Shown: one piece after another, positions 14,760-20,856 of the stretch
How positions within the stretch are numbered: the stretch's first letter is position 1
Layout: each line of letters begins with the position of its first letter
Origin: a virus
Virus record (IMG/VR): IMGVR_UViG_3300035523_000098
Span: 1-24,688 of that record
Strand: one strand, 5' to 3'
DNA length: 24,688 bases
Notes under the pieces: model-generated
What the model was told of the DNA's origin: nothing
Databases searched by the model: none
The model's input: only the letters and a program-made list of their open reading frames with translations
Made by a program: the position numbers and the translations under genes

Positions 14760-15239
14760 TCAGTTGCGCCCGTCGTAACGGGCTTCTTCGGCGACCTCCC
14801 AACGGATGCGGCGATAGCGGCACTGGATCACGCCGCGATAGAAGCGGATCCCGTTGGCGTCCTCCAAGGCGCGCGGCGGCTCGGACCGGCTGACGAGCCC
14901 GAAGAGCCTGGGATGATCGGCGAGGGCCTGGAGGATCGCGTCTACGCGTTGGTCGAACCGTTCCTCGGCTCCGGCGGCGGCCTGGTTGCTGGAGACGTCC
15001 ATCGGCAGGTAGACGTCGATGTCGATGGCGTGCACGCGGTCCATCTTGCCGGCGCCGCTCCCGCCCAGGGTACGGCGGGTCTGGCTGACGCCGTTGCGGG
15101 TAATGCTGGTGAAGAACCCGGAGAAGTCGCCGGCAGCCGCGGCGTCAAGCTCCGCGCCGGGGAAGGCGACAACCTGCCCGGGCTGGGGCAGGGCAAATAG
15201 CAGCTCAACGATCTTCGCCTTGATGGCGGCGATGCTCAT
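14760..15239 (-). CDS. Tail terminator / tail completion protein
   Basis: The protein has 159 residues from ATG 15239, overlapping the stop of the HK97-gp10-like gene. An N-terminal helix (SIAAIKAKIVELLFALP), a central beta region (HAIDIDVYLPMD), an acidic helix (FDQRVDAILQALADHPRLFG) and a C-terminal strand pair fit gpU-type tail terminators. These cap the tail tube and join it to the head. The call rests mainly on gene order, size and secondary-structure pattern. Confidence 0.6.
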   Translation of the reverse strand: MSIAAIKAKIVELLFALPQPGQVVAFPGAELDAAAAGDFSGFFTSITRNGVSQTRRTLGGSGAGKMDRVHAIDIDVYLPMDVSSNQAAAGAEERFDQRVDAILQALADHPRLFGLVSRSEPPRALEDANGIRFYRGVIQCRYRRIRWEVAEEARYDGRN

Positions 15240-15772
15240 AGGTTCAGGCTCCTTGCGAGGATCGACATGGCGTCCTCAAACGTGGCGGTGACGTCGGGCG
15301 CGGAGGCTATCGCCGCGTCGCGGAACATGTGGTGGCCGGGCTGGCCGCGCTTCCCGATGGCCCGGGCGATGAGGAAGGCGCGGCTCTTGTCCGTGGGGGC
15401 TTTACGGTGACTGCGGTTCCCCTTGGCGGTGAGGAAGCTCATCGGGGGCGACGGGTGGCGCTTCACCCACGGGATGAGGGCGTCATACGGCGGCGCCTTC
15501 TTCCCCGCCTTGCGGCCTTCCTCCAGAGTCGGCAGGTACTGCAGATTGCCGGCGATCTCGACCGTCACCCCATATAGCTCGCGGGTGACGTGAAATGAGA
15601 TGTTGTTGCGGGCGGCCCCGAGGTCCACCGGCATGCGGGTGACGACTTCGGCCTGCACCCTTGCGCCAGCCTGGAAGGCCGCGGCGGTGAGGACGCGCTC
15701 AATCTCGTTGGCGGCGCCCTTCAGCCCGGCGAGCCCGGACAGGTCCACATCGATGCTGAACGGCTCGGCCAT
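15236..15772 (-). CDS. HK97 gp10-like tail completion protein
   Basis: The 178-residue protein starts at ATG 15772, overlapping the previous stop. The order of features is typical of HK97 gp10/tail-component proteins: an N-terminal helix (LKGAANEIERVLTAAAFQAG), the RVQAEVVTRMPVDLGAARNN motif (paralleling 'aP.dTG.Lr.si' in the family), a beta segment with VTVEIAGNLQYLPTLEEG and a PYDALIPWVKRH helix. It acts in joining tail to head. Coupled junctions on both sides place it in the connector block. Confidence 0.8.
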   Translation of the reverse strand: MAEPFSIDVDLSGLAGLKGAANEIERVLTAAAFQAGARVQAEVVTRMPVDLGAARNNISFHVTRELYGVTVEIAGNLQYLPTLEEGRKAGKKAPPYDALIPWVKRHPSPPMSFLTAKGNRSHRKAPTDKSRAFLIARAIGKRGQPGHHMFRDAAIASAPDVTATFEDAMSILARSLNL

Positions 15773-16191
15773 CAGGGGAGCCTCAAGGCGGCGGGAACAT
15801 CCTCCGCGGGCACGAGCTCCAGGCCCGCGCGGATCCTCGGCCGCCCGTGCACATACTCGGCCGGCTCGAATACCAGCCAGACCGTCCCATCGGTTTCGCG
15901 CAAGACGTCGCCGGCCTGCACCTTGCCGCGTTCGGAGATCCTGGCGCGGAATAGCCCGCCCGCCCGGTCCGGCTCCGCGAAGGCCTTCAGGGTTTCCGGC
16001 TTTGGGTTGCGGATCACGACGCCGGCGACGTCGGCCTTGCGGGTCCATGCGGCCGCCGGGATGCCGGCGGCCTGGCCGATATTGTCCAAGGCCCGGCCGC
16101 AGGTGAAGACGGCAATAGCCGCCTCGCCATGGCTGTCCATGTAGAGAGCGTCCAGATCGCCGATCTCGCCGGGTTTGAGGATGCTGGCCAT
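15772..16191 (-). CDS. Putative head-tail stopper / head closure protein
   Basis: The 139-residue product starts at ATG 16191, overlapping the adaptor-like gene stop. It is beta-rich in its second half (GGLFRARISERGKVQAGDVL, TDGTVWLVFEPAEYVHGRPR), consistent with the small beta-barrel stopper proteins that close the connector after DNA packaging. The assignment is from position between adaptor and gp10-like genes; no specific motif was recognised. Confidence 0.5.
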   Translation of the reverse strand: MASILKPGEIGDLDALYMDSHGEAAIAVFTCGRALDNIGQAAGIPAAAWTRKADVAGVVIRNPKPETLKAFAEPDRAGGLFRARISERGKVQAGDVLRETDGTVWLVFEPAEYVHGRPRIRAGLELVPAEDVPAALRLP

Positions 16192-16619
16192 CAGTAGGTG
16201 GGGCTCGGTTCGTAGATGTCGAGAGTCAGCGCGCCGGTCTCGAAGGCGGGAGTGAGAACGCTCTCCGCGTCCTTCCTCGCCTGGTCGAGCAGGGCCTTGT
16301 AGGCGCGGTAGCGCTGGCTGTAGTTCTTGGCCGTCTTCGGGTCGTCCACCTCCACGTCCACCCACAGGGCGAAGGCCCGAGTGAACGCCTGGAGCGAGTG
16401 GTAGGCCAGCAGCGCGAGGAAGTCGCTGACGCTCTCCTGGGTCACGACGGCCGTCGGCAGGCTCTCCTCGTCGACGCCGAGGCCTCGCAGCGCGTTGTCG
16501 ATGACGCCGGCGAGGCGGCCCTCCGGGTCGGCGTCGGTGAACGTCCAGCCGAGATCGGAGTCCGCCAGAGCGTCGGCGAACTCCGCCTTCAGCCAGCTAA
16601 GAGTCTGCTTGCGGGTCAC
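16191..16619 (-). CDS. Putative head-tail adaptor (connector) protein
   Basis: The 142-residue protein starts at GTG 16619, chosen over longer in-frame starts because they would overlap the upstream gene and because AGGAAGAGG lies just upstream. It is almost all helical (RKQTLSWLKAEFADALADSD; SVSDFLALLAYHSLQAFTRA; TAKNYSQRYRAYKALLDQAR), like adaptor proteins of HK97 gp6/SPP1 gp15 type that sit below the portal. No diagnostic motif is visible, so the call relies on helicity, size and order. Confidence 0.5.
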   Translation of the reverse strand: MTRKQTLSWLKAEFADALADSDLGWTFTDADPEGRLAGVIDNALRGLGVDEESLPTAVVTQESVSDFLALLAYHSLQAFTRAFALWVDVEVDDPKTAKNYSQRYRAYKALLDQARKDAESVLTPAFETGALTLDIYEPSPTY

Positions 16620-16842
16620 CTTGGGCCTCTTCCTCGCTGTCAGTCTCCATCGCCTGCTCCAAGCTCTCCAGGTCGGAGGCGATCGCCTCCAGCGCCCGGA
16701 TGTGGGCAAGTTCGGGATCGCGGTCCAGGCCGCTGTAGCGGGACGGGGTCAGTCCCCTGGCGCCGAGCAGACGGCTCGCCGCCCCGTTCAGACGGTTCAG
16801 CGCCGCCAGCCGCATCCGCCCCTTCGCTTCCGTGGATGCCAT
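16597..16842 (-). CDS. Small hypothetical protein after the capsid gene
   Basis: The frame encodes 81 residues from ATG 16842 with a GGAGG site nine bases upstream. The first 30 residues are basic and helical; the last 25 are strongly acidic (SLEQAMETDSEEEAQGDPQ). It overlaps the following adaptor-like gene by 23 bases. No family is recognised. Placement after the major capsid gene suggests a small head or connector component. Confidence 0.6.
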   Translation of the reverse strand: MASTEAKGRMRLAALNRLNGAASRLLGARGLTPSRYSGLDRDPELAHIRALEAIASDLESLEQAMETDSEEEAQGDPQADS

Positions 16843-16858
16843 CGTGGTCCTCCATCCC

Positions 16859-16890
16859 GGAAGCCCCCAGCCGCAGGGACCGGGGGCTCC
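16859..16890 (-). terminator. Hairpin downstream of the major capsid gene
   Basis: On the minus strand an imperfect stem of about nine pairs (arms 16882-16890 and 16859-16868, five central G-C pairs, loop 13 bases) lies in the 71-base gap after the capsid stop (16914). There is no U tract, so it is more likely an attenuator or RNA-stabilising 3' end than a full terminator. Confidence 0.4.
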
Positions 16891-16913
16891 TCCAGGATCG
16901 GTCTTGGGCCGCC

Positions 16914-17984
16914 TTACGCGTAGGCGGCCGGGGTGTCGTAGCTCGGGTCCGCGGTGAGCTCCATGCAGACCGCGCTCAGGCGGGAGGCCACGGCGTAGCC
17001 GCAGCGCTCTCCGTAGATGGCCTCCTGCAGCGGGTACTGCGGGTTCGCGCCGGGGATGAGCCCGTAGCCCTGGAGCTCGGCCTCCGGGTCGACGCGCTTC
17101 TTCAGGGGAGCCTCCTGGGACAGGTTCAGCGACAGGATGTAAGCTGCCGGGATGTGCCCCCACTCGAACACGTGACAGCCCACGCCGCCCGAGCCCTTCA
17201 TGCGGCCGAGGTAGGTCCCCGGGGCGTTCCCGAGCTGCTGGACGATGACGTCGCTGTTGGCGCCGGCCCGGATGGCCGCGTCTGACGCTTCGACGAACGC
17301 CGAGAGGGCCGTGACCTTGTCGGTCTCGGCGCTGTTAATGAACGCCACGAGGTCCCCGTCGCCGTGCTGGATCAGCTCGGGGCGGATCAGCGCGAACGGG
17401 TTGTGCGCGTCATCGATGGCGGAGGACGCATAGCCGCTCACCAGGTAGTGGTTGTCCTCGGCGGTCACCTCGGAGCCGGGGACCGGCGGGTACTGCGTGC
17501 CGTCCTGGTTGGCGAGGCGGCGGATGGTGAGGTCGCCCCACTGGGGGTCGGTCCACACTTCGTTGGCCTTGTTGAACAGGGCGCGCAGGATCTCGTAGCG
17601 GATGGCGTTGACGTGGCGGTCCGAGATGTTGTCAAGGTGGCGCTGGTACTCGCGAAGGCTCATCTTGGCGCGGGTGACGCGGTTGATGGCGATGCTGTCC
17701 TGAAGCTCGAAGATGGGATAGGCGACGTCGTACTGGCCGGTCGCCTTGACGCTCAGGGGCTGGCCATACTCGTTGACCTTCTGCATCTTCCCGCCGGAGA
17801 TCAGCTTGTAGATCTCCTTGTGCAGCGTGGTGGTCTGGGGCTGGACGAACAGGTCCATGACGCGGTTGAGTTCCGCGTCGTGCGCCTGCATGATCTGGGA
17901 GGCCGCCGTGTAGACGGCCTGCTCCCCGACGGTCCCGACGGTATCGAGGTCGGAAACGTTGAGGAGCCCGTAGACGGTGGACAT
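16914..17984 (-). CDS. Major capsid protein
   Basis: The 356-residue protein starts at ATG 17984 and follows scaffold and decoration genes, the usual order. The N-terminal helical region (AVYTAASQIMQAHDAELNRV) is followed by a beta/alpha core with QYDVAYPIFELQDSIAINRV, SLREYQRHLDNISDRHVNAI and, near the end, GCHVFEWGHIPAAYILSLNL with an Arg/Cys-containing C-terminus. These are compatible with an HK97-fold coat subunit. No protease-cleaved N-terminal delta domain is obvious, consistent with a separately encoded scaffold. A hairpin follows it. Confidence 0.85.
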   Translation of the reverse strand: MSTVYGLLNVSDLDTVGTVGEQAVYTAASQIMQAHDAELNRVMDLFVQPQTTTLHKEIYKLISGGKMQKVNEYGQPLSVKATGQYDVAYPIFELQDSIAINRVTRAKMSLREYQRHLDNISDRHVNAIRYEILRALFNKANEVWTDPQWGDLTIRRLANQDGTQYPPVPGSEVTAEDNHYLVSGYASSAIDDAHNPFALIRPELIQHGDGDLVAFINSAETDKVTALSAFVEASDAAIRAGANSDVIVQQLGNAPGTYLGRMKGSGGVGCHVFEWGHIPAAYILSLNLSQEAPLKKRVDPEAELQGYGLIPGANPQYPLQEAIYGERCGYAVASRLSAVCMELTADPSYDTPAAYA

Positions 17985-17999
17985 AGCCGTTTCCTCCTC

Positions 18000-18407
18000 C
18001 TAGACGATGGCCGGGCAGACGAGAAGGACCTTGGTGCGGTCCAGATCGCTGGTGGGCCAGACGACTCCCATCTTCCGGCTGGTGGTTCCCGCCGCGTCGG
18101 CGAGGATGCCGGAATCGGAGTCCGAGAGATAGACGGTCGCTCCGTAAGCCAGAGCGGAGAGATCGAATCCGGCGACGAGGCCGTGCACGAGCACCTCGAC
18201 GGCCTGGCCGGCGGAGACGTCGGAGAGACATACGCCGATGGAACCGGCGGTCCCGGCGGCGGAGGCGTCGGCTCTCCAAACCTTGCCGTCGGCCTTGATG
18301 TAGACGGCCTTGCCCTTCTTCAGGGCCTCGCCGGCGATGAACGTGTAGCTCTCGAAGAGCGACTTGGCCGGCGCGACGGCGGCCGGGGTGACTGGGATAT
18401 CTGCCAT
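18000..18407 (-). CDS. Head decoration / capsid cement protein
   Basis: The 135-residue protein starts at ATG 18407 and ends 15 bases before the capsid start. The repeating beta segments (SYTFIAGEALKKGKAVYIKA; VCLSDVSAGQAVEVLVHGLV; ALAYGATVYLSDSDSGILAD) match the general pattern of DUF2190-type and gpD-like cement proteins, with 'G.~l.kG.~Vy...dG.v..a' near the start. These bind the expanded capsid surface and stabilise it. Position next to the capsid gene supports this. Confidence 0.75.
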   Translation of the reverse strand: MADIPVTPAAVAPAKSLFESYTFIAGEALKKGKAVYIKADGKVWRADASAAGTAGSIGVCLSDVSAGQAVEVLVHGLVAGFDLSALAYGATVYLSDSDSGILADAAGTTSRKMGVVWPTSDLDRTKVLLVCPAIV

Positions 18408-18440
18408 GGGTGGTTCCCCCTTGGGATGCTGAGTAGGTGG

Positions 18441-19073
18441 TTACAGGCGGACGGGCCGGGAAGGGGTCACCTTCCCCTTGGCGTCGCCCGCGGGCTTGGG
18501 GCCTGGTCCTGAGCCGGGAGCGGCGGCCTTCCCGGCCAGCGCCTCCACGGTGGGTTTGAGGCCCTCGACGACGGCCTGCTTCTCCTCCAGCGTGCCCGCC
18601 TTCTCGACGAGCTTCTTGAGGTTCTCGGGCCAGTCGTTGATTGATGCGGCGATGCGCTCGGTTTCGCGCTTCTCGTAAGCGGAGACGCGGTCCTGGAGCG
18701 GCTCAAGCTCCTTGATGCGGGCTTCCCGCTTCTCGGCGAGTTCCTTCCACTGCTGCTGTTCGGCGAGCTTGGCCTCGTCGGCCGCCTGGGCCGATTCCTC
18801 CAGCTTGCGCAGCTTGGTGCGGTAGTTGGCCGCCTCCTTGCGCGTGGTCTCCAGTTCCTTCTGGATGGCCTCGAGTCGCTTCGCGGGGTCTTTCTCGTCC
18901 GCGGCCTCCTGGGCAGCGGCTGGGTTGTCGGGAGCGCCTGGCCCGCCGTTCTGGTCGCCCGCCTGGGGCTTCGCGGAGCCGGCCGGGTCCTGCCCGCCGC
19001 CTCCTCCGGAACCGCCGCCCGTCTCCGGCGAAAAGACGGTGAAGGGCAGGCGGCTGAATGTGCGTGTGAACAT
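18441..19073 (-). CDS. Capsid scaffold protein
   Basis: The product has 210 residues. ATG 19073 was chosen because GGAGGAAT sits directly upstream and motif copy E lies 25 bases away; the longer in-frame start at 19181 would run through both. A Gly/Pro/Ala-rich, disordered N-terminus is followed by long charged coiled coils (ETTRKEAANYRTKLRKLEES; KELAEKREARIKELEPLQDR) and a basic C-terminus (KGKVTPSRPVRL) like those of scaffolds that bind the coat inner face. It lies between the protease-like and decoration genes, the usual scaffold slot. Confidence 0.8.
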   Translation of the reverse strand: MFTRTFSRLPFTVFSPETGGGSGGGGGQDPAGSAKPQAGDQNGGPGAPDNPAAAQEAADEKDPAKRLEAIQKELETTRKEAANYRTKLRKLEESAQAADEAKLAEQQQWKELAEKREARIKELEPLQDRVSAYEKRETERIAASINDWPENLKKLVEKAGTLEEKQAVVEGLKPTVEALAGKAAAPGSGPGPKPAGDAKGKVTPSRPVRL

Positions 19074-19096
19074 GGGATTCCTCCTGGGAAACGTGC

Positions 19097-19109
19097 CGAT
19101 TATGCCGGC
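19097..19109 (-). promoter_or_regulatory. Intergenic CATAAT motif copy E, upstream of scaffold
   Basis: The minus strand reads GCCGGCATAATCG, with CATAAT 25 bases from the scaffold ATG. Its neighbour on the plus strand is the sRNA promoter, whose -35 starts 50 bases away. Confidence 0.5.
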
Positions 19110-19153
19110 CGCGCTGGGGAGGATATCTGGCGCAAACAGCCTGTCCAGGGGGG

Positions 19154-19182
19154 TTGACAGGCGGGCATGCGTGGGGTACAAT
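19154..19182 (+). promoter_or_regulatory. Strong sigma-70-type promoter of a candidate small RNA
   Basis: TTGACA (19154-19159), a 17-base spacer and TACAAT (19177-19182): a perfect -35 and five of six at -10. It is the best promoter in the window. It points away from scaffold and antisense to the late operon. Confidence 0.8.
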
Positions 19183-19188
19183 GCGGGT

Positions 19189-19265
19189 ACGACTTCTACC
19201 GTTCACTTCAGTGACTGGGTGTCCCGGGGCCGCTCCAACGACGCAGCGGCCCTGGTTCCGTTTTT
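19189..19265 (+). ncRNA. Candidate small RNA in the protease-scaffold gap
   Basis: The predicted transcript runs from about 19189 to the T run at 19261-19265, about 75 nt. It contains a small TCAC/GTGA hairpin near 19202-19213 and ends with an 11-bp stem (19224-19234 with 19245-19255, one G-T pair) followed by TTCCGTTTTT. No start codon with a ribosome-binding site occurs in it; the only nearby ATG overlaps the -10. It may regulate phage or host mRNA or act as an antisense transcript. Its ends are inferred from promoter and terminator geometry only. Confidence 0.6.
19224..19265 (+). terminator. Rho-independent terminator of the candidate small RNA
   Basis: An 11-bp GC-rich stem with a 10-base loop is followed by TTCCGTTTTT on the plus strand. 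On the minus strand the same hairpin lies about 20 bases after the protease-like gene stop but lacks a U tract. Confidence 0.7.
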
Positions 19266-19274
19266 GGGGCGTCG

Positions 19275-19859
19275 CTACTGGGCGGAGCGGGCGAGATCGA
19301 CCAGGGCGCCGGCGATGAGGTCGATGGCCTGCTCCTGAGCGGCGTCGGCCGGCGTTCCGATCTCGGCCTCGAAGGGGGAGAAGTGCAGATGGAGCAGCTC
19401 GTGGACGAGGGTGCGCTCCATGTCGTTGGGCCAGAGGCCGCCCTCGTAGAGGTGGCCGGGCTCCAGGATGTCGATGATCGCCATCTTGCGGCTGAGGGTG
19501 GCGTCGCAGCGGCCCTCGCTGTCCCGCTCCATGTTCCAGTGCGGGACGATCCGCACCGCCACCAGCCAGTCCTGAAGCCGCAGCCGCTTCTGCCACAGGG
19601 CGCACAACTCCCGCACTTCCTCCAGGCTGAGGTGGGCTGGATCCGGCCGAGCGGGAGATGCCGGCGAGGGAGGCGGTCCCATGGCCCGGCTGAGGGCGAG
19701 TTGGATGGCGGCGCGGGCCCTGCGGCCGGGCGTGGTGTCCCAGCAGTCGGAGCAAACGGGGACGGCCGTCGCCATGAAGACGAACGGGCGCCGGCAGGCG
19801 ACGCACTCGGTCCTATTGCCGGGGCTCTCGCCGGCCGGCCCGCCCATCGGCTCGTTCAT
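19275..19859 (-). CDS. Zinc-ribbon HExxH metallopeptidase-like protein
   Basis: The 194-residue protein starts at ATG 19859, six bases after the CATACT of motif copy F; the upstream extension lacks a start site or motif. Residues 19-39 contain CVAC and CSDC, a four-cysteine zinc ribbon. The C-terminal half holds ERTLVHELLHLHF with HELLH at 153-157 and a later EQAID (Glu176) that could supply the third zinc ligand. This is a zincin-type metallopeptidase. It occupies the slot between MuF and scaffold where siphophages usually encode a serine-type prohead protease, so it may process scaffold or capsid. That role is inferred. No ribosome-binding site precedes the ATG, so leaderless translation is possible. 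Confidence 0.7.
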   Translation of the reverse strand: MNEPMGGPAGESPGNRTECVACRRPFVFMATAVPVCSDCWDTTPGRRARAAIQLALSRAMGPPPSPASPARPDPAHLSLEEVRELCALWQKRLRLQDWLVAVRIVPHWNMERDSEGRCDATLSRKMAIIDILEPGHLYEGGLWPNDMERTLVHELLHLHFSPFEAEIGTPADAAQEQAIDLIAGALVDLARSAQ

Positions 19860-19864
19860 GAGCC

Positions 19865-19876
19865 GAGTATGCCGGC
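19865..19876 (-). promoter_or_regulatory. Intergenic CATACT motif copy F, upstream of the metallopeptidase gene
   Basis: The minus strand reads GCCGGCATACTC. Exactly six bases separate CATACT from the ATG, so a -10 role would put transcription initiation at or next to the start codon. It differs from the other copies by one base in the hexamer. Confidence 0.45.
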
Positions 19877-19922
19877 ATCCCTCAAGCCAATCACATAGGC
19901 GCCTTCTCGGACAGGAAAGGGA

Positions 19923-19951
19923 TTGACATCCTCCAAAGGGTGTGATACATG
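19923..19951 (+). promoter_or_regulatory. Extended -10 promoter of moron 3
   Basis: TTGACA (19923-19928), a 17-base spacer ending in TGA, then TACATG (19946-19951). The TG at 19943-19944 gives an extended -10 that may offset the weak hexamer. The leader to ATG 20073 is about 115 bases with no feature I recognise. Confidence 0.6.
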
Positions 19952-20072
19952 AGACTTCAGTTGGCCACGAGCTCATAGTGTCCAGCTCATCCCGAAGCTG
20001 CTGAACGGATTGCAGGCGACGCTGAGATCAATGCAGACCGTTCAGAGCATTCAATGCACGGAGGATTGTGCA

Positions 20073-20798
20073 ATGGCTGAGGTGATTTCTGTCAGGGCAG
20101 GGGCGGTCACCAGGGGTGATCAAGGGAGTCGTTTACAGGGCGCCAATGAGGCGAATGCCGGTACCGAGAACTATGAGATAATCGAGATCCTGAACTACTG
20201 GGTACAGAACGGTATCGCAACTAGGCCGCTGAATGGACCGGGGCATAGCGACGCCGCGACTGAGCGTTCGGGCGAACCGGCGGGGGCAGGAGTACTAGGC
20301 CGGTTCCCTTGCGTTAACGCCGTTGATGGGACGTACCCTGGTACGAAGATCCCTCTGTACAACGCCTGCGACACTTGGCGCGTCGCCGTGTTCTCCTGGG
20401 TTACTGGAGCGCTGTCCCGACACCCGGTACCGCCGAAGAGCCAGGTCTGGATTGAGGTTCAGGCCTACTCGGGTCGACAGGTCGACGATGTTCCGCTCAA
20501 GCAAATGCCCGAGGACCTATCTTCTGTTGAGGGCGTCGAGCCGCCAGAGGACATCCGCGAACTGGTTGCGATGCTTCTGGATCGGTCCGGATTGACCAGT
20601 GTGGTTGAGCGGAAACAGATTCCGAGAGCTGTGATTCGGTTACTCGATGAGTATGCTTCATCGGTCCACCAAACAGATTGCCAGATCAATGCCATATACG
20701 GTTGTGGCTCGTGCTGCAACAGCGGCAACAGAGCCAACCTTGTAGATAGTACATGCGGTTGGATGTGTTGGACGTGCGCGAACGAACCCTGTGGCTAG
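20073..20798 (+). CDS. Moron 3: hypothetical protein with a cysteine-rich C-terminus
   Basis: The 241-residue protein starts at ATG 20073, chosen for GGAGG at 20060-20064 (8-base spacing) over earlier in-frame starts. There is no signal peptide, so it is probably cytoplasmic. The middle contains a mixed alpha/beta region (YEIIEILNYWVQNGI; SQVWIEVQAYSG) and a helical stretch (DIRELVAMLLDRSGLTSVVE). The last 40 residues hold nine cysteines (CQINAIYGCGSCC, then TCGWMCWTCANEPCG), with several CxxC-type spacings, suggesting a zinc- or metal-binding knuckle. It is on the plus strand between minor head and protease-like genes, with its own promoter and hairpin, and is less GC-rich than its neighbours. 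No family recognised. Confidence 0.75.
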   Translation: MAEVISVRAGAVTRGDQGSRLQGANEANAGTENYEIIEILNYWVQNGIATRPLNGPGHSDAATERSGEPAGAGVLGRFPCVNAVDGTYPGTKIPLYNACDTWRVAVFSWVTGALSRHPVPPKSQVWIEVQAYSGRQVDDVPLKQMPEDLSSVEGVEPPEDIRELVAMLLDRSGLTSVVERKQIPRAVIRLLDEYASSVHQTDCQINAIYGCGSCCNSGNRANLVDSTCGWMCWTCANEPCG

Positions 20799-20812
20799 GC
20801 GGTAGGGCAACG

Positions 20813-20849
20813 AGAGCGAAGGGCATTCACCCGAAATGCCCTTCGCTCT
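20813..20849 (+). terminator. Terminator hairpin between moron 3 and the minor head gene
   Basis: A perfect 15-bp stem (20813-20827 with 20835-20849) has a 7-base loop. It sits between two convergent stops (20798 plus, 20857 minus), so it can serve both transcripts as a bidirectional terminator. Confidence 0.75.
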
Positions 20850-20856
20850 TCGGCGT

